Shown piece after piece: positions 33,045 through 41,247 of a stretch of DNA of 64,000 nt. Within the stretch, counting starts at the first letter, position 1, and the number at the start of each line of letters is the position of its first letter. The notes beneath the pieces are model-generated. The model did no database searches and was not told the origin of the DNA. It was given only the letters and a program-made list of their open reading frames with translations. The position numbers and the translations under genes were made by a program. Location: NCBI RefSeq assembly GCF_001425625.1, contig NZ_LMCP01000047.1, forward strand, positions 124,001-188,000. Direction: 5' to 3'. Source of the DNA: Mesorhizobium sp. Root102. GTDB lineage: Bacteria > Pseudomonadota > Alphaproteobacteria > Rhizobiales > Rhizobiaceae.

Positions 33045-34067
33045 ATGCGCATACTGATGGTCACCGACGCCTGGCGCCCGCAGGTCAACGGCGTCGTCCA
33101 TACGCTGGAGCGGCTCACCGAAACGCTGAAATCCTTCGATGTCGCGGTGGATTTTTTGACGCCCAACATCTTTCGCACCCTGCCCCTGCCGACCTATCCC
33201 GACATAAGGCTGGCGCTGACCACGCCCGGCCATGTCGCTCGCCTGATAGAAGCCGGCAAGGCAGACCACATCCACATCGTCACCGAGGGTCCGCTCGGCA
33301 TCATGGCGCGGCGCTATTGCCGCAATGCCGGCCGGCCGTTCACCACCAGCTATCACACGCGCTTTCCCGAATATCTCAGCGCCCGCCTGCCGGTGCCGGA
33401 AAGCTGGGCCTATCGCTGGCTGCGCGATTTTCACAATTCCGGCCAGGGCACGCTGGTCGCCACCCAGTCGCTCGCCGACGATCTTGCGGCGCGCGGCTTC
33501 ACCAAGCTGCGGCCATGGACGCGCGGCGTCGACACCGATCATTTCCGCCCGGACAAGAAGAAGGATCTCGGCTTCCCCGGCCCGGTCTTCCTCTGCGTCG
33601 GCCGCGTCGCCATCGAAAAGAACCTCTCCGCCTTCCTCGACCTCGACCTGCCGGGCAGCAAGGTGATCGTGGGCGAAGGCCCCGAGCTTGCCAGGCTCAA
33701 GGCGAAATACCCGCAGGCGCATTTCCTCGGCCATCGCCCCAATGACGAACTGGCTGAGATCTACGCCTCGGCCGACGTCTTCGTCTTCCCGAGCCGCACC
33801 GACACCTTCGGCAATGTCATCATCGAGGCGCTGGCCAGCGGCACGCCGGTCGCCGCCTATCCGGTGACCGGGCCGATCGACATCGTCGGCGACGGTTTTG
33901 GCGGCGCAGTTTCCAACGATCTGCGCGAGGCCTCGCTCGCTGCGCTCAACGTCGACCGCGCGCAGGCACGCGAACGCGCCATGCGCTACAGCTGGAATGC
34001 CTGCGCGGAAATGTTCCTCGACACGGTCGAGGAAGCGCTGGGAACGACGCGGAAGCTGGCAGCCTAA
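33045..34067 (+). CDS. Glycosyltransferase family 4 protein
   Basis: A 340-residue GT-B fold enzyme. N-terminal acceptor domain: MRILMVTDAWRPQVNGVVHT, HIVTEGPLGIMARRYCRNAG, TTSYHTRFPEYLSARL. C-terminal nucleotide-sugar domain: VGRVAIEKNLSAFLDLDLPG and the EX7E-like region SRTDTFGNVIIEALASGTPV. This subgroup includes alpha-glycosyltransferases that glycosylate diacylglycerol or phosphatidylinositol in Actinobacteria and rhizobia, so a membrane glycolipid product is plausible; donor and acceptor are not established. Its TAA overlaps the stop of the convergent csaA. Confidence 0.88.
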   Translation: MRILMVTDAWRPQVNGVVHTLERLTETLKSFDVAVDFLTPNIFRTLPLPTYPDIRLALTTPGHVARLIEAGKADHIHIVTEGPLGIMARRYCRNAGRPFTTSYHTRFPEYLSARLPVPESWAYRWLRDFHNSGQGTLVATQSLADDLAARGFTKLRPWTRGVDTDHFRPDKKKDLGFPGPVFLCVGRVAIEKNLSAFLDLDLPGSKVIVGEGPELARLKAKYPQAHFLGHRPNDELAEIYASADVFVFPSRTDTFGNVIIEALASGTPVAAYPVTGPIDIVGDGFGGAVSNDLREASLAALNVDRAQARERAMRYSWNACAEMFLDTVEEALGTTRKLAA

Positions 34068-34423
34068 AACAACCTGCCGCCGTCCGGCACCTTGCGCTCG
34101 ATGGCACCGAGCACCACGGCGCCCTCCTCATCGGGAAAGCCGAGCGTCAGCACTTCCGACATGAACGGGCCGATCTGGCGCGGCGGGAAATTGACCACCG
34201 CGAACACCTGCCGGCCGATCAGCGTCTCCGGCGCATAGTATTTCGTGATCTGCGCCGACGATTTCTTGATGCCGATGCCGGCGCCGAAATCGATCTTCAG
34301 CTTGAACGCCGGCTTGCGCGCCTGCGGAAACGGCTCGGCCTCGACGATCGTGCCGGCGCGGATGTCGACACGATCGAAGTCGGCAAAACTGATCTCTGGC
34401 TTACGCTCGCTGCTCGAACTCAT
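34064..34423 (-). CDS. csaA: CsaA-type tRNA-binding protein
   Basis: A 119-residue single OB-fold EMAP/tRNA-binding domain: ISFADFDRVDIRAGTIVEAE, FKLKIDFGAGIGIKKSSAQI, GRQVFAVVNFPPRQIGPFMS, SEVLTLGFPDEEGAVVLGAI. It matches the stand-alone CsaA family, which binds tRNA and has been described as a secretion-related chaperone in Bacillus. ATG 34423 (MSSSSERKPEIS) has only a weak ribosome-binding site. It lies 26 bases after the ybjN stop in the same orientation, a likely operon. Confidence 0.92.
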   Translation of the reverse strand: MSSSSERKPEISFADFDRVDIRAGTIVEAEPFPQARKPAFKLKIDFGAGIGIKKSSAQITKYYAPETLIGRQVFAVVNFPPRQIGPFMSEVLTLGFPDEEGAVVLGAIERKVPDGGRLF

Positions 34424-34449
34424 CTTGGTCTTGTCTGCCTTACGGGGAC

Positions 34450-34950
34450 TCAGGCGTTGCCATAGGTCTCGAATAGCACGCCGGCCAGCGCGTCCTTGGC
34501 CGAGGTTCCCGACCAGACGACGAACTGAAACGCCTGGAAATAGCATTCGCAGGCTTCCAGCGCCGACGACAGCAGGACTTCGACCTGCTGGCTCGACGGC
34601 TCGACCCCGCCGGCCAAGAGCAGCGACTGGCGGAACATGATCGCACCCTCCTGCTCCCAGAGGTCGAAATGGCCGAACAGCATCTGCTCGTTGATGAGCG
34701 ACAAGAGCCGCATCACTTCCAGCGCGCGGGTCTCCGGCACCTTGATGTCGAAGGCGCAGGCCAGGTGCAGCGCCTCGAAATCCTCCATCCACGAGAAAGA
34801 GACGTGATAGTCGGTCCAGCTTCCGGCAACCGAGATCGAAATCTCGTCGTCGCCGGCCCGCTCAAAGGACCAGTCGTTGTTGTGGGCCACCTGCTCGATA
34901 ACATCCACCGGATGGATTTCGCGGGAGAATTCGAGTTCGAGAAGTTCCAT
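34450..34950 (-). CDS. YbjN domain-containing protein
   Basis: From ATG 34950 (MELLELEFSREIHPVDVIEQ; AGGAAG upstream) the product is 166 residues and matches the YbjN/type III chaperone-like fold: NNDWSFERAGDDEISISVAG, YHVSFSWMEDFEALHLACAF, LINEQMLFGHFDLWEQEGAI. The alphaproteobacterial members are cytosolic and of unknown function; in enterobacteria YbjN affects motility and stress. Upstream of csaA in a probable two-gene operon. Confidence 0.88.
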   Translation of the reverse strand: MELLELEFSREIHPVDVIEQVAHNNDWSFERAGDDEISISVAGSWTDYHVSFSWMEDFEALHLACAFDIKVPETRALEVMRLLSLINEQMLFGHFDLWEQEGAIMFRQSLLLAGGVEPSSQQVEVLLSSALEACECYFQAFQFVVWSGTSAKDALAGVLFETYGNA

Positions 34951-35295
34951 GGAATGCTTCCTGTCGTTCTGTACGAGCGCCGCCACACGCTCCGCGAGAG
35001 GGCACACACAACGAACAATCTTGTCTAGAACTCGGACGGCCAGGACTTTCTTCGCGCAAAAGACTGCTTCTCGACGCAAAGACCCCAGACCGGACCCCAC
35101 CGCCCGGCCGCATGACCCTGCTCCGAATCATGCAACAAATTCAGTCTATTGATCGGGAGTCGCGTGAACAGCCCAATTTTTCGCACTGCGTCATTCGCAT
35201 GTGGAAAGCCGCTATCACAAAGATTCATGCAATGCCGTTAAGCGATTCACGGCAAAGCGCTTTTCAGGATCGGGCTATGTGGAAAAGTTTAACGA
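34951..35295. other. Intergenic region between ubiK and ybjN
   Basis: No gene is seen. The part from about 35130 to 35300 is AT-richer than its surroundings and probably includes the ybjN promoter. GCATGA and TCATGC (35111-35132) form a small inverted repeat around CCCTGCTCCGAA that resembles a decayed copy of the GCATGATC palindrome at 58521-58571. Confidence 0.4.
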
Positions 35296-35598
35296 TTATT
35301 TTTTTGCGCGGGGCTTGGTCGGCGCCGCTGGTGCGGCGTCACCAGCCAGTTCGGCAAGCTTCGCCTCGAGCGCCTCGATACGCTCGGCAAGGCGGGTGTT
35401 TTCTTCCCGAGCCTTGGCGGCCATCTCGCGGGCGGCTTCGAACTCTTCGCGCTGCACCACGTCCATGGTGTTGAGAATGCGTTCGGCCTGCCCCTTGAAG
35501 GCCGTCTCCACCTCACGGCGCACGCCCTGCGCGGCGCCGGCGGCGTCGGTCATCAGCTTGGCGAATTCATCGAGAATGCGGTTCGGTCCGGTCGACAT
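35296..35598 (-). CDS. ubiK: Ubiquinone biosynthesis accessory factor, UbiK/BMFP family
   Basis: A 100-residue coiled-coil protein: MSTGPNRILDEFAKLMTDAA, GQAERILNTMDVVQREEFEA, then AREENTRLAERIEALEAKLA. The VQREEFE motif and trimeric coiled coil are the hallmarks of the BMFP/UbiK family; the enterobacterial member assists late ubiquinone synthesis, and the Brucella member has membrane-fusogenic activity in vitro. The tail is Ala/Pro/Lys-rich. Transcribed alone. Confidence 0.88.
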   Translation of the reverse strand: MSTGPNRILDEFAKLMTDAAGAAQGVRREVETAFKGQAERILNTMDVVQREEFEAAREMAAKAREENTRLAERIEALEAKLAELAGDAAPAAPTKPRAKK

Positions 35599-35759
35599 GG
35601 CAAATCCTCGCTTGCTCGAAATGACGTAGTGGTGCCGCGCGTCGAATGCAAGAACGTTAAGGCTGCTGCGGCATCAAGTCGGCCCCGCCCTTGTCCAAAA
35701 CACTGGCAAATCTAATCAATAACTATTATTGTCTGGGAGCAGTTTGCAGGAGCACCGTC

Positions 35760-36020
35760 ATGGCCATTAGCGCAGACTTGGGTACCCGTCTTGAGGATAT
35801 CGTCAATCAGCTTGTCAGCACCGGTCGCTATAATTCGAAGAGCGAAGTGCTACGCGAAGGCGTTCGCCTCGTCGAAGAGCGGGAAAAGCGCCTTGCGGCC
35901 CTCGACGCAGCCCTCGCAGAAGGCATTGCAGATGCCGACGCCGGCCGGGTGAAGCCCGGCGACGAGGTGCTGGACAGACTCGAAGCCAAATACAAGGCGA
36001 TGGCAGAGAAGAACAAGTGA
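35760..36020 (+). CDS. parD: ParD-type antitoxin
   Basis: An 86-residue protein: N-terminal ribbon-helix-helix (MAISADLGTRLEDIVNQLVS, TGRYNSKSEVLREGVRLVEE) and a C-terminal toxin-binding tail (LAEGIADADAGRVKPGDEVL). CAGGAG precedes ATG 35760. ParD binds DNA to repress the operon and neutralises ParE. Its stop overlaps the GTG of the partner toxin (GTGA), the usual parDE coupling, but that toxin gene is frameshifted, so this antitoxin is functionally orphaned unless another ParE exists. Confidence 0.92.
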   Translation: MAISADLGTRLEDIVNQLVSTGRYNSKSEVLREGVRLVEEREKRLAALDAALAEGIADADAGRVKPGDEVLDRLEAKYKAMAEKNK

Positions 36021-36320
36021 GGCGGCTGGTCTTCACCCGTCGGGCTGAAGCGGACCTTGCAGCCATTGGTGACTACATCGCGCTGCACAACCGCATTTCG
36101 TGCGGTGACGTTCATTCAGGAATTGCGCCGCGATTGCATGGAATTGCGCACCATGCCGGAGCGGCATCCGCTCTTTGAGCGGCATCGATCCTCAGGCATT
36201 CGTCGGCGCGTTCATGGCAATTGTCTGATTTTCTACCGCGTTAGCGCTGACACCCTGGAGATAATGCACATCCTGCACGGCGCGATGGATTTTGGAACGA
36301 TCTTGTTCCCCGACAATTGA
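36017..36320 (+). pseudogene. parE: ParE-type toxin, frameshifted
   Basis: GTG 36017 opens RRLVFTRRAEADLAAIGDYI and ALHN, a normal ParE start, but near base 36090 the frame is lost. The family-like remainder, RAVTFIQELRRDCMELRTMP followed by HPLFERHRSSGIRRRVHGNC and LIFYRVSADTLEIMHILHGA, lies in the next frame to the stop at 36320. The interval is 304 bases, one more than a multiple of three, so one base is inserted (or two lost). Intact ParE poisons DNA gyrase. This copy should be inactive, unless the break is a sequencing error. Confidence 0.82.
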
Positions 36321-36402
36321 GTGCGTCCACCTTGCCTTGACCCTGCCAAAAGCCTGCCGCATGGTCCGCGCCCAAACGCGTTTCGCAACCGAGAGTCCCC
36401 CG

Positions 36403-37257
36403 TTGAACGAATATTTCCTGCTGCCGCTGGCCTCCTTGCCCTTCCCCAACATCAACCCGATCCTCATCCAGATCGGACCGCTGGCGGTGCACTGGTACGG
36501 CGTCGGCTACATCGTTGGCATCCTGTTCGCCTGGTGGTACGCCAAGCGGCTCGCCGCCAATGCAAGGCTGTGGCCGAACGGCGTCCTGCCGATGAAGCCG
36601 GAGGATCTCGACGATTTCATCGTCTGGGCGGCCATCGGCGTCGTGCTGGGAGGCCGCACCGGCTATGTGCTGTTCTACGATCTGCCGCGCTACATCGCGC
36701 ACCCGCTCGACATCTTCGCGGTCTGGCAGGGCGGCATGTCATTCCATGGTGGCCTGCTCGGCGTCATCCTGGCCATGACGTTGTTTTCCATCAAGCGCGG
36801 CATCCGCCCCTGGTCGCTGTTCGATGTCGTGGCGGCCGGCGTGCCGGTCGGCCTTGGCCTGGTGCGCGTCGCCAATTTCATCAATTCCGAGCTGTGGGGG
36901 CGGCCAACCGACGTGCCGTGGGCGTTCGAATTCCCAAATGGCGGGCCGTTTGCCCGTCATCCGAGCCAGCTCTATGAGGCGCTGCTCGAGGGCGTGGTGC
37001 TGTTCCTCGTGCTGCGCATCCTCACCCATTCGCGCCTCAAGCTGAAGACGCCGCGCTTCGTCGGCGGCGCCTTCATCTGCGGCTATGGCCTGTCGCGCAT
37101 CTTCGTCGAGTTCTTCCGCGAGCCCGATCAGCAGCTCGGCTATCTCCTCGGTACCAACTGGCTGACCATGGGCATGATCCTTTCTACCCCGATGGTGCTG
37201 GCCGGTATCTGGGCGATGCTGACCGCCAAGCCGGTGGCACAGCCGCAGCCGGCATGA
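36403..37257 (+). CDS. lgt: Prolipoprotein diacylglyceryl transferase
   Basis: Lgt moves diacylglycerol from phosphatidylglycerol onto the lipobox Cys of prolipoproteins in the inner membrane, the first step of lipoprotein maturation. The start is TTG 36403 (LNEYFLLPLASLPFPNINPI), giving 284 residues, typical of the family; ATG 36361 would add 14 less likely residues. Seven hydrophobic segments are visible, with FPNINPILIQIGPLAVHWYG, VWQGGMSFHGGLLGVI (essential HGG), GRVANFIN-like LVRVANFINSELWGRPTDVP and RHPSQLYEALLEG. The two lipoproteins in this window (25244 and 40466) are potential substrates. First gene of a plus-strand operon. Confidence 0.95.
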   Translation: MNEYFLLPLASLPFPNINPILIQIGPLAVHWYGVGYIVGILFAWWYAKRLAANARLWPNGVLPMKPEDLDDFIVWAAIGVVLGGRTGYVLFYDLPRYIAHPLDIFAVWQGGMSFHGGLLGVILAMTLFSIKRGIRPWSLFDVVAAGVPVGLGLVRVANFINSELWGRPTDVPWAFEFPNGGPFARHPSQLYEALLEGVVLFLVLRILTHSRLKLKTPRFVGGAFICGYGLSRIFVEFFREPDQQLGYLLGTNWLTMGMILSTPMVLAGIWAMLTAKPVAQPQPA

Positions 37258-38357
37258 CACGGCTGAAAACCCGCATCGTCGACCTGATCGAGGCATTGGG
37301 ACCGCTTCCCGTCAACGAATACATGGCGCTATGCCTGTTCGACCCGACGGACGGTTATTACACGACGCGCGAACCCTTTGGTGCGGCCGGCGACTTCATC
37401 ACGGCGCCCGAGATCAGCCAGATGTTCGGCGAACTGGTCGCCGTCTGGCTCTACCAGGCCTGGCTGGCGAGCGGCCGGCCGCTGCCGGTTACCATCGCCG
37501 AGATCGGCCCCGGTCGCGGCACGCTGATGAAGGACATGCTGCGCACGCTGTCGCGGCTTGATCCTGATCTGGCCAACGGCGCTACCTTCGCCATGATCGA
37601 GACCAGCCCGCGCCTGACAGAGGTCCAGCAACAGACGCTTGGCGTCACACCTTTCGCGGTTCGTTGGCACGAAACCATCGAGGCCTTGCCGCGGCAGCCG
37701 CTGTTCATCGTCGGCAACGAACTCTTCGACGCCGTACCCGTCCGCCAGTTCGTCCGCGCCGGCGCCGGCTGGCGCGAACGCATGGTTGGCCTCGACGACG
37801 CCGATGACCTTTGCTTCTTCGCCGGTGCCGGTTCTGTCGACCCGACGCTGCTGCCCGCCGCTGCCACTGAGGCGCCGCAGGGTGCGATCGTCGAGGTCGC
37901 GCCAGCCCGCACCGCGCTGATGGCAGCCATCGCCGAGCGCATATCCAAGGATGGCGGCGCCGGCCTGTTTCTCGATTATGGCCATCTCCAGCCGGGTATC
38001 GGCGACACGCTGCAGGCCTTGCGCGGCCACAATCACGAAGATGTGCTGGCCAATCCCGGCGAGGCCGACCTCACCACCCATGTCGATTTCGCCGCCCTTG
38101 CCGCGATCGTGCGCGCGCATGGCCTCGACGCCCATCTGTCAACGCAGGGCGACTTTCTGCTCGGCATGGGCATTCTCGAACGCGCCGGCCGGCTCGGCGC
38201 GGATGCCGACCGGGCGGCACGCGACAAGATCGCTGACGATGTCGAGCGCCTCGCCGGGCCGCAAGCCATGGGCGATCTGTTCAAGGTGCTTGCCGTGCTG
38301 CCACGCGGCGTGGCCGCCCCACTCTTTGCAACGACGCCATTTGCCACGGCGGATTGA
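37254..38357 (+). CDS. SAM-dependent methyltransferase, MidA/NDUFAF7 family
   Basis: Start ATGA overlaps the lgt stop. The 367-residue protein matches the MidA family: YMALCLFDPTDGYYTTREPF, GAAGDFITAPEISQMFGELV, SAM-binding TIAEIGPGRGTLMKDMLR, GNELFDAVPVRQFV and DYGHLQPGIGDTLQALRGH. In mitochondria NDUFAF7 dimethylates an arginine of the complex I subunit NDUFS2, needed for assembly; a similar role on NuoD is likely here but inferred. It lies between lgt and pgeF, a gene order repeated in many Rhizobiales. Confidence 0.92.
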   Translation: MTRLKTRIVDLIEALGPLPVNEYMALCLFDPTDGYYTTREPFGAAGDFITAPEISQMFGELVAVWLYQAWLASGRPLPVTIAEIGPGRGTLMKDMLRTLSRLDPDLANGATFAMIETSPRLTEVQQQTLGVTPFAVRWHETIEALPRQPLFIVGNELFDAVPVRQFVRAGAGWRERMVGLDDADDLCFFAGAGSVDPTLLPAAATEAPQGAIVEVAPARTALMAAIAERISKDGGAGLFLDYGHLQPGIGDTLQALRGHNHEDVLANPGEADLTTHVDFAALAAIVRAHGLDAHLSTQGDFLLGMGILERAGRLGADADRAARDKIADDVERLAGPQAMGDLFKVLAVLPRGVAAPLFATTPFATAD

Positions 38358-38476
38358 CTTTTCACCGCCGCCCCTCCCAATCTCCCGTCCGGCAAAAGCA
38401 CGGCGCCACCGGCCGCCTGCATTTTGCACCCGGACTTTTTCTTGACGAAACCGCCCACACGGACAACAACGCCTGC

Positions 38477-39271
38477 ATGTCGAATCAGACCAAACCGGAT
38501 CCCGTTCGGTCGCCGCTGCTGGACAAGGCGCAGGCACAAGGCATTCGCCACGGCTATTTCACCCGCATCGGCGGTGTCTCCGGCGGCATCTATCAGGGCC
38601 TCAACATCGGCACCGGATCGGACGACGACCAGGCACTGGTGGCCGAGAACCGCGCCCGCGTCGCCGCCTGGATGGGCGTGCCGGCGAGCCATTTGTTGAC
38701 CGCCTGGCAGATCCATTCGCCCCACGTCGTCATCGTCAGCGAACCCTTTGCCGGCGAGCGGCCCAAGGCCGACGCCATCGTCACCGACCGGCCGGGCGTC
38801 GCCATCGGCGCCTCGACCGCCGATTGCGGTCCGGTGCTGTTCGCGGACGCTGAGGCGCGCATCATCGGCGCCGCGCATGCCGGCTGGAAAGGCGCGTTCA
38901 CCGGTGTGCTCGAAAACACCATCCTCGCCATGGAAAGTCTTGGCGCCCGGCGCGAAAACATCGTCGCCGTGCTCGGCCCCTCGATCGGCCCGGAAAACTA
39001 TGAGGTCGGCCCGGAATTCGTCGCCCGCTTCGTTGAGGCCGACACTGAAAACATCGGCTATTTCGCGCCATCCACCGATGCCGGCCATGCGATGTTCGAC
39101 CTCAACCGCTACACGATCGACCGGCTGGCCAAGGCCGGCGTGACGGCCGAGGGCCTCGGCCGCTGCACCTATGCCGAGGAAGATCTGTTTTACTCCTACC
39201 GGCGCACCACGCACCGCAAGGAGCTCGACTACGGCCGGCAGATTTCGGCAATCGTTTTGGAGAGAGAATAA
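38477..39271 (+). CDS. pgeF: Peptidoglycan editing factor PgeF (YfiH/DUF152)
   Basis: A 264-residue protein of the multicopper-oxidase-like YfiH family. Zinc-site residues: H in TAWQIHSPHVVIV, C in TADCGPVLFADAE, H in GAAHAGWKGAFTG; also GPSIGPENYEVGPEF and CTYAEEDLFYSYRRTTHRK. E. coli PgeF prevents UDP-MurNAc misloaded with Ser or Gly from entering peptidoglycan; homologues (LACC1, YlmD) are purine nucleoside phosphorylases and deaminases. ATG 38477 is preferred over an upstream in-frame extension. Its stop overlaps the M24-family start by one base (TAATG). Confidence 0.92.
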   Translation: MSNQTKPDPVRSPLLDKAQAQGIRHGYFTRIGGVSGGIYQGLNIGTGSDDDQALVAENRARVAAWMGVPASHLLTAWQIHSPHVVIVSEPFAGERPKADAIVTDRPGVAIGASTADCGPVLFADAEARIIGAAHAGWKGAFTGVLENTILAMESLGARRENIVAVLGPSIGPENYEVGPEFVARFVEADTENIGYFAPSTDAGHAMFDLNRYTIDRLAKAGVTAEGLGRCTYAEEDLFYSYRRTTHRKELDYGRQISAIVLERE

Positions 39272-40422
39272 TGGCGCTGCATTTTGAACGATCGGAATTT
39301 GACGCGCGGCGCGACCGGCTGATGATCGAGATGGCCGAGAAGAAGCTCGACGCCATCCTGCTGTTCGCGCAGGAAAGCATGTACTGGCTGACCGGCTACG
39401 ACACGTTCGGCTTCTGCTTCTTCCAGTGCCTGGTGGTGAAGGCCGACGGTTCGATGGTGTTGCTTACCCGCTCGGCCGATCTGCGCCAGGCGCGCCAGAC
39501 CTCGATCATCGACAACATCGTCCTGTGGACCGACCGCAACGGTGCCAATCCGGCGGTCGACCTGCGCAATCTGCTCAACGAGCTTGACCTGCTCGGCGCC
39601 CGCATCGGTGTCGAATACGACACCCACGGCCTGACCGCCTTCAATGGCCGCCGGCTTGACGAACAGTTGCAGACCTTCGGCCAGATCGCCGATGCGTCCG
39701 GCATTGTCGGCCGGCTGCGCCTGTTCAAGAGCCCTGCCGAAATCGTCAAGGCCGAGAAGGCCGCCAATCTCTCCGACGATGCGCTCGATGCGGCCCTGCC
39801 GCTGATCAAGCAGGGCGGCGACGAAGCGCTGATCCTGGCCGCCATGCAAGGTGCGGTCTTTGCCGGCGGCGGCGACTATCCGGCCAACGAGTTCATCATC
39901 GGCTCCGGCGTTGACGCGCTGCTATGCCGCTACAAGGCCGGCCGCCGCAAGCTCACCAAGAACGACCAGCTGACGCTCGAATGGGCAGGCGTCTTCAACC
40001 ACTACCACGCACCGATGATGCGCACGGTGCTGACCGGCAAGGTGTCGAAGCGCCATCAGGAGCTGTTCGACGCGGCGCGCGCAGCGCTTCTGGCCGTCGA
40101 AAAGGCAATGGCGCCGGGCAACAGCTTCGGCGACGTATTCGATGCGCATGCCCGCACCATGGAGGCGCACGGCCTGACCAAGCACCGGCTGAACGCCTGC
40201 GGCTACTCGGTCGGCGCCCGCTTCACACCGTCCTGGATGGACATGCCGATGTTCTACCAGGGCAACCCCGAACCGATCGCGCCCAACATGACGCTGTTCG
40301 CCCACATGATCATCATGGATTCCGACACCGAGACGGCGATGACGCTTGGCCGCACCTACCTGACCACCGAATCCCAGCCCAAGCCGCTGTCCCGCCATGA
40401 TCTCGACTTGATCGTACAGTGA
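39271..40422 (+). CDS. M24 (creatinase/Xaa-Pro peptidase-like) family protein with altered metal site
   Basis: A 383-residue two-domain creatinase-fold protein: N-terminal half (LDAILLFAQESMYWLTGYDT) and pita-bread C-terminal half (KAEKAANLSDDALDAALPLI, RLNACGYSVGARF, ETAMTLGRTYLTTE). In true M24 peptidases the first metal ligands are Asp and Asp in a D-x-G...D-x-T-R-T pattern; here the equivalent reads LEWAGVFNHYHAPMMRTVLT, with Glu and His instead. This argues against dinuclear aminopeptidase activity and fits creatinase- or ectoine-hydrolase-like (DoeA-type) enzymes. Coupled to pgeF. Confidence 0.85.
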   Translation: MALHFERSEFDARRDRLMIEMAEKKLDAILLFAQESMYWLTGYDTFGFCFFQCLVVKADGSMVLLTRSADLRQARQTSIIDNIVLWTDRNGANPAVDLRNLLNELDLLGARIGVEYDTHGLTAFNGRRLDEQLQTFGQIADASGIVGRLRLFKSPAEIVKAEKAANLSDDALDAALPLIKQGGDEALILAAMQGAVFAGGGDYPANEFIIGSGVDALLCRYKAGRRKLTKNDQLTLEWAGVFNHYHAPMMRTVLTGKVSKRHQELFDAARAALLAVEKAMAPGNSFGDVFDAHARTMEAHGLTKHRLNACGYSVGARFTPSWMDMPMFYQGNPEPIAPNMTLFAHMIIMDSDTETAMTLGRTYLTTESQPKPLSRHDLDLIVQ

Positions 40423-40465
40423 ATCCATAATGGGAGGCGTTCTTCGCCAAGGAGTTAGAAGGCAA

Positions 40466-41092
40466 ATGAGACGATCGCATGTGACGACCGTGTCATTGCT
40501 TGTGGCATTGGCTCTTGCCGCCTGCACCAACGCAAAGGACGTTCTCGAACCTTCCGCCATCACCCCGCCGGCGACGTCGGCACCGACGCAGCCCGCCACG
40601 TCAGGCAACACGGCAGCCACGGTTCCGGCGCCGGCCGGCACCACTGCGGGCGCTCTTGCAACCGCCGCCACACCGCTCACATCTGCCCAAAGCGCTGCGA
40701 TCCTGTCGAAGACCCGCCTGCAGATCGCGCCGATCGTCGGCGCTTCGGTGGAAGCCGCGACACCGCTGACAGCGGAGCTGCAGACGCGCGCCAGGCAGCG
40801 CGGCATCACGCTCGCCGGCAGCGCCGATCAGACCGCGACCCATGTGCTGAAGGGCTATTTCTCGACGATGTCGGAAGGCACGGACACCACCGTCATCTAT
40901 GTCTGGGACGTCTACGACCCCGCCGGCAACCGCCTGCACCGCATCAACGGCCAGCAGAAGGCGCCATCGGTCAAATCCGGCGACAGCGGGGGCGGCGACA
41001 GCTGGAAGGGGGTCTCGCCGGCAACCATGCAGGCGATCGCCGACCAGACCATCGACCAATTCGCGGCCTGGCTTGGCGGCAAGGCGGGCTGA
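40466..41092 (+). CDS. Lipoprotein of unknown function
   Basis: From ATG 40466 (AAGGAG upstream) the product is 208 residues. Lipobox LALAAC with lipid-bearing C20, then a Thr/Pro/Ala-rich linker of about 60 residues, then a compact domain (LQIAPIVGASVEAATPLTAE, ATHVLKGYFSTMSEGTDTTV, YVWDVYDPAGNRLHRINGQQ). The domain shape (alternating strands, ending with AIADQTIDQFAAWL) recalls LpoB/CsgG-like outer-membrane lipoprotein folds, but no family is assigned. Lgt, encoded 3 kb upstream, would process it. Confidence 0.78.
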   Translation: MRRSHVTTVSLLVALALAACTNAKDVLEPSAITPPATSAPTQPATSGNTAATVPAPAGTTAGALATAATPLTSAQSAAILSKTRLQIAPIVGASVEAATPLTAELQTRARQRGITLAGSADQTATHVLKGYFSTMSEGTDTTVIYVWDVYDPAGNRLHRINGQQKAPSVKSGDSGGGDSWKGVSPATMQAIADQTIDQFAAWLGGKAG

Positions 41093-41247
41093 AATGTTGC
41101 CTGCCGGTGATGGCGCGGAGCTTTCTTGAGTTTAGCCGGCGGATTCCCGATCTCGGCGCTTGCAATACCGGCGCGGGCCGCTAAAAGCCCGGTTAAAGGG
41201 CGCAGGCGAGTCCGTCAGGTCTTTCCATCCTCCACCAGGAACCGTGC

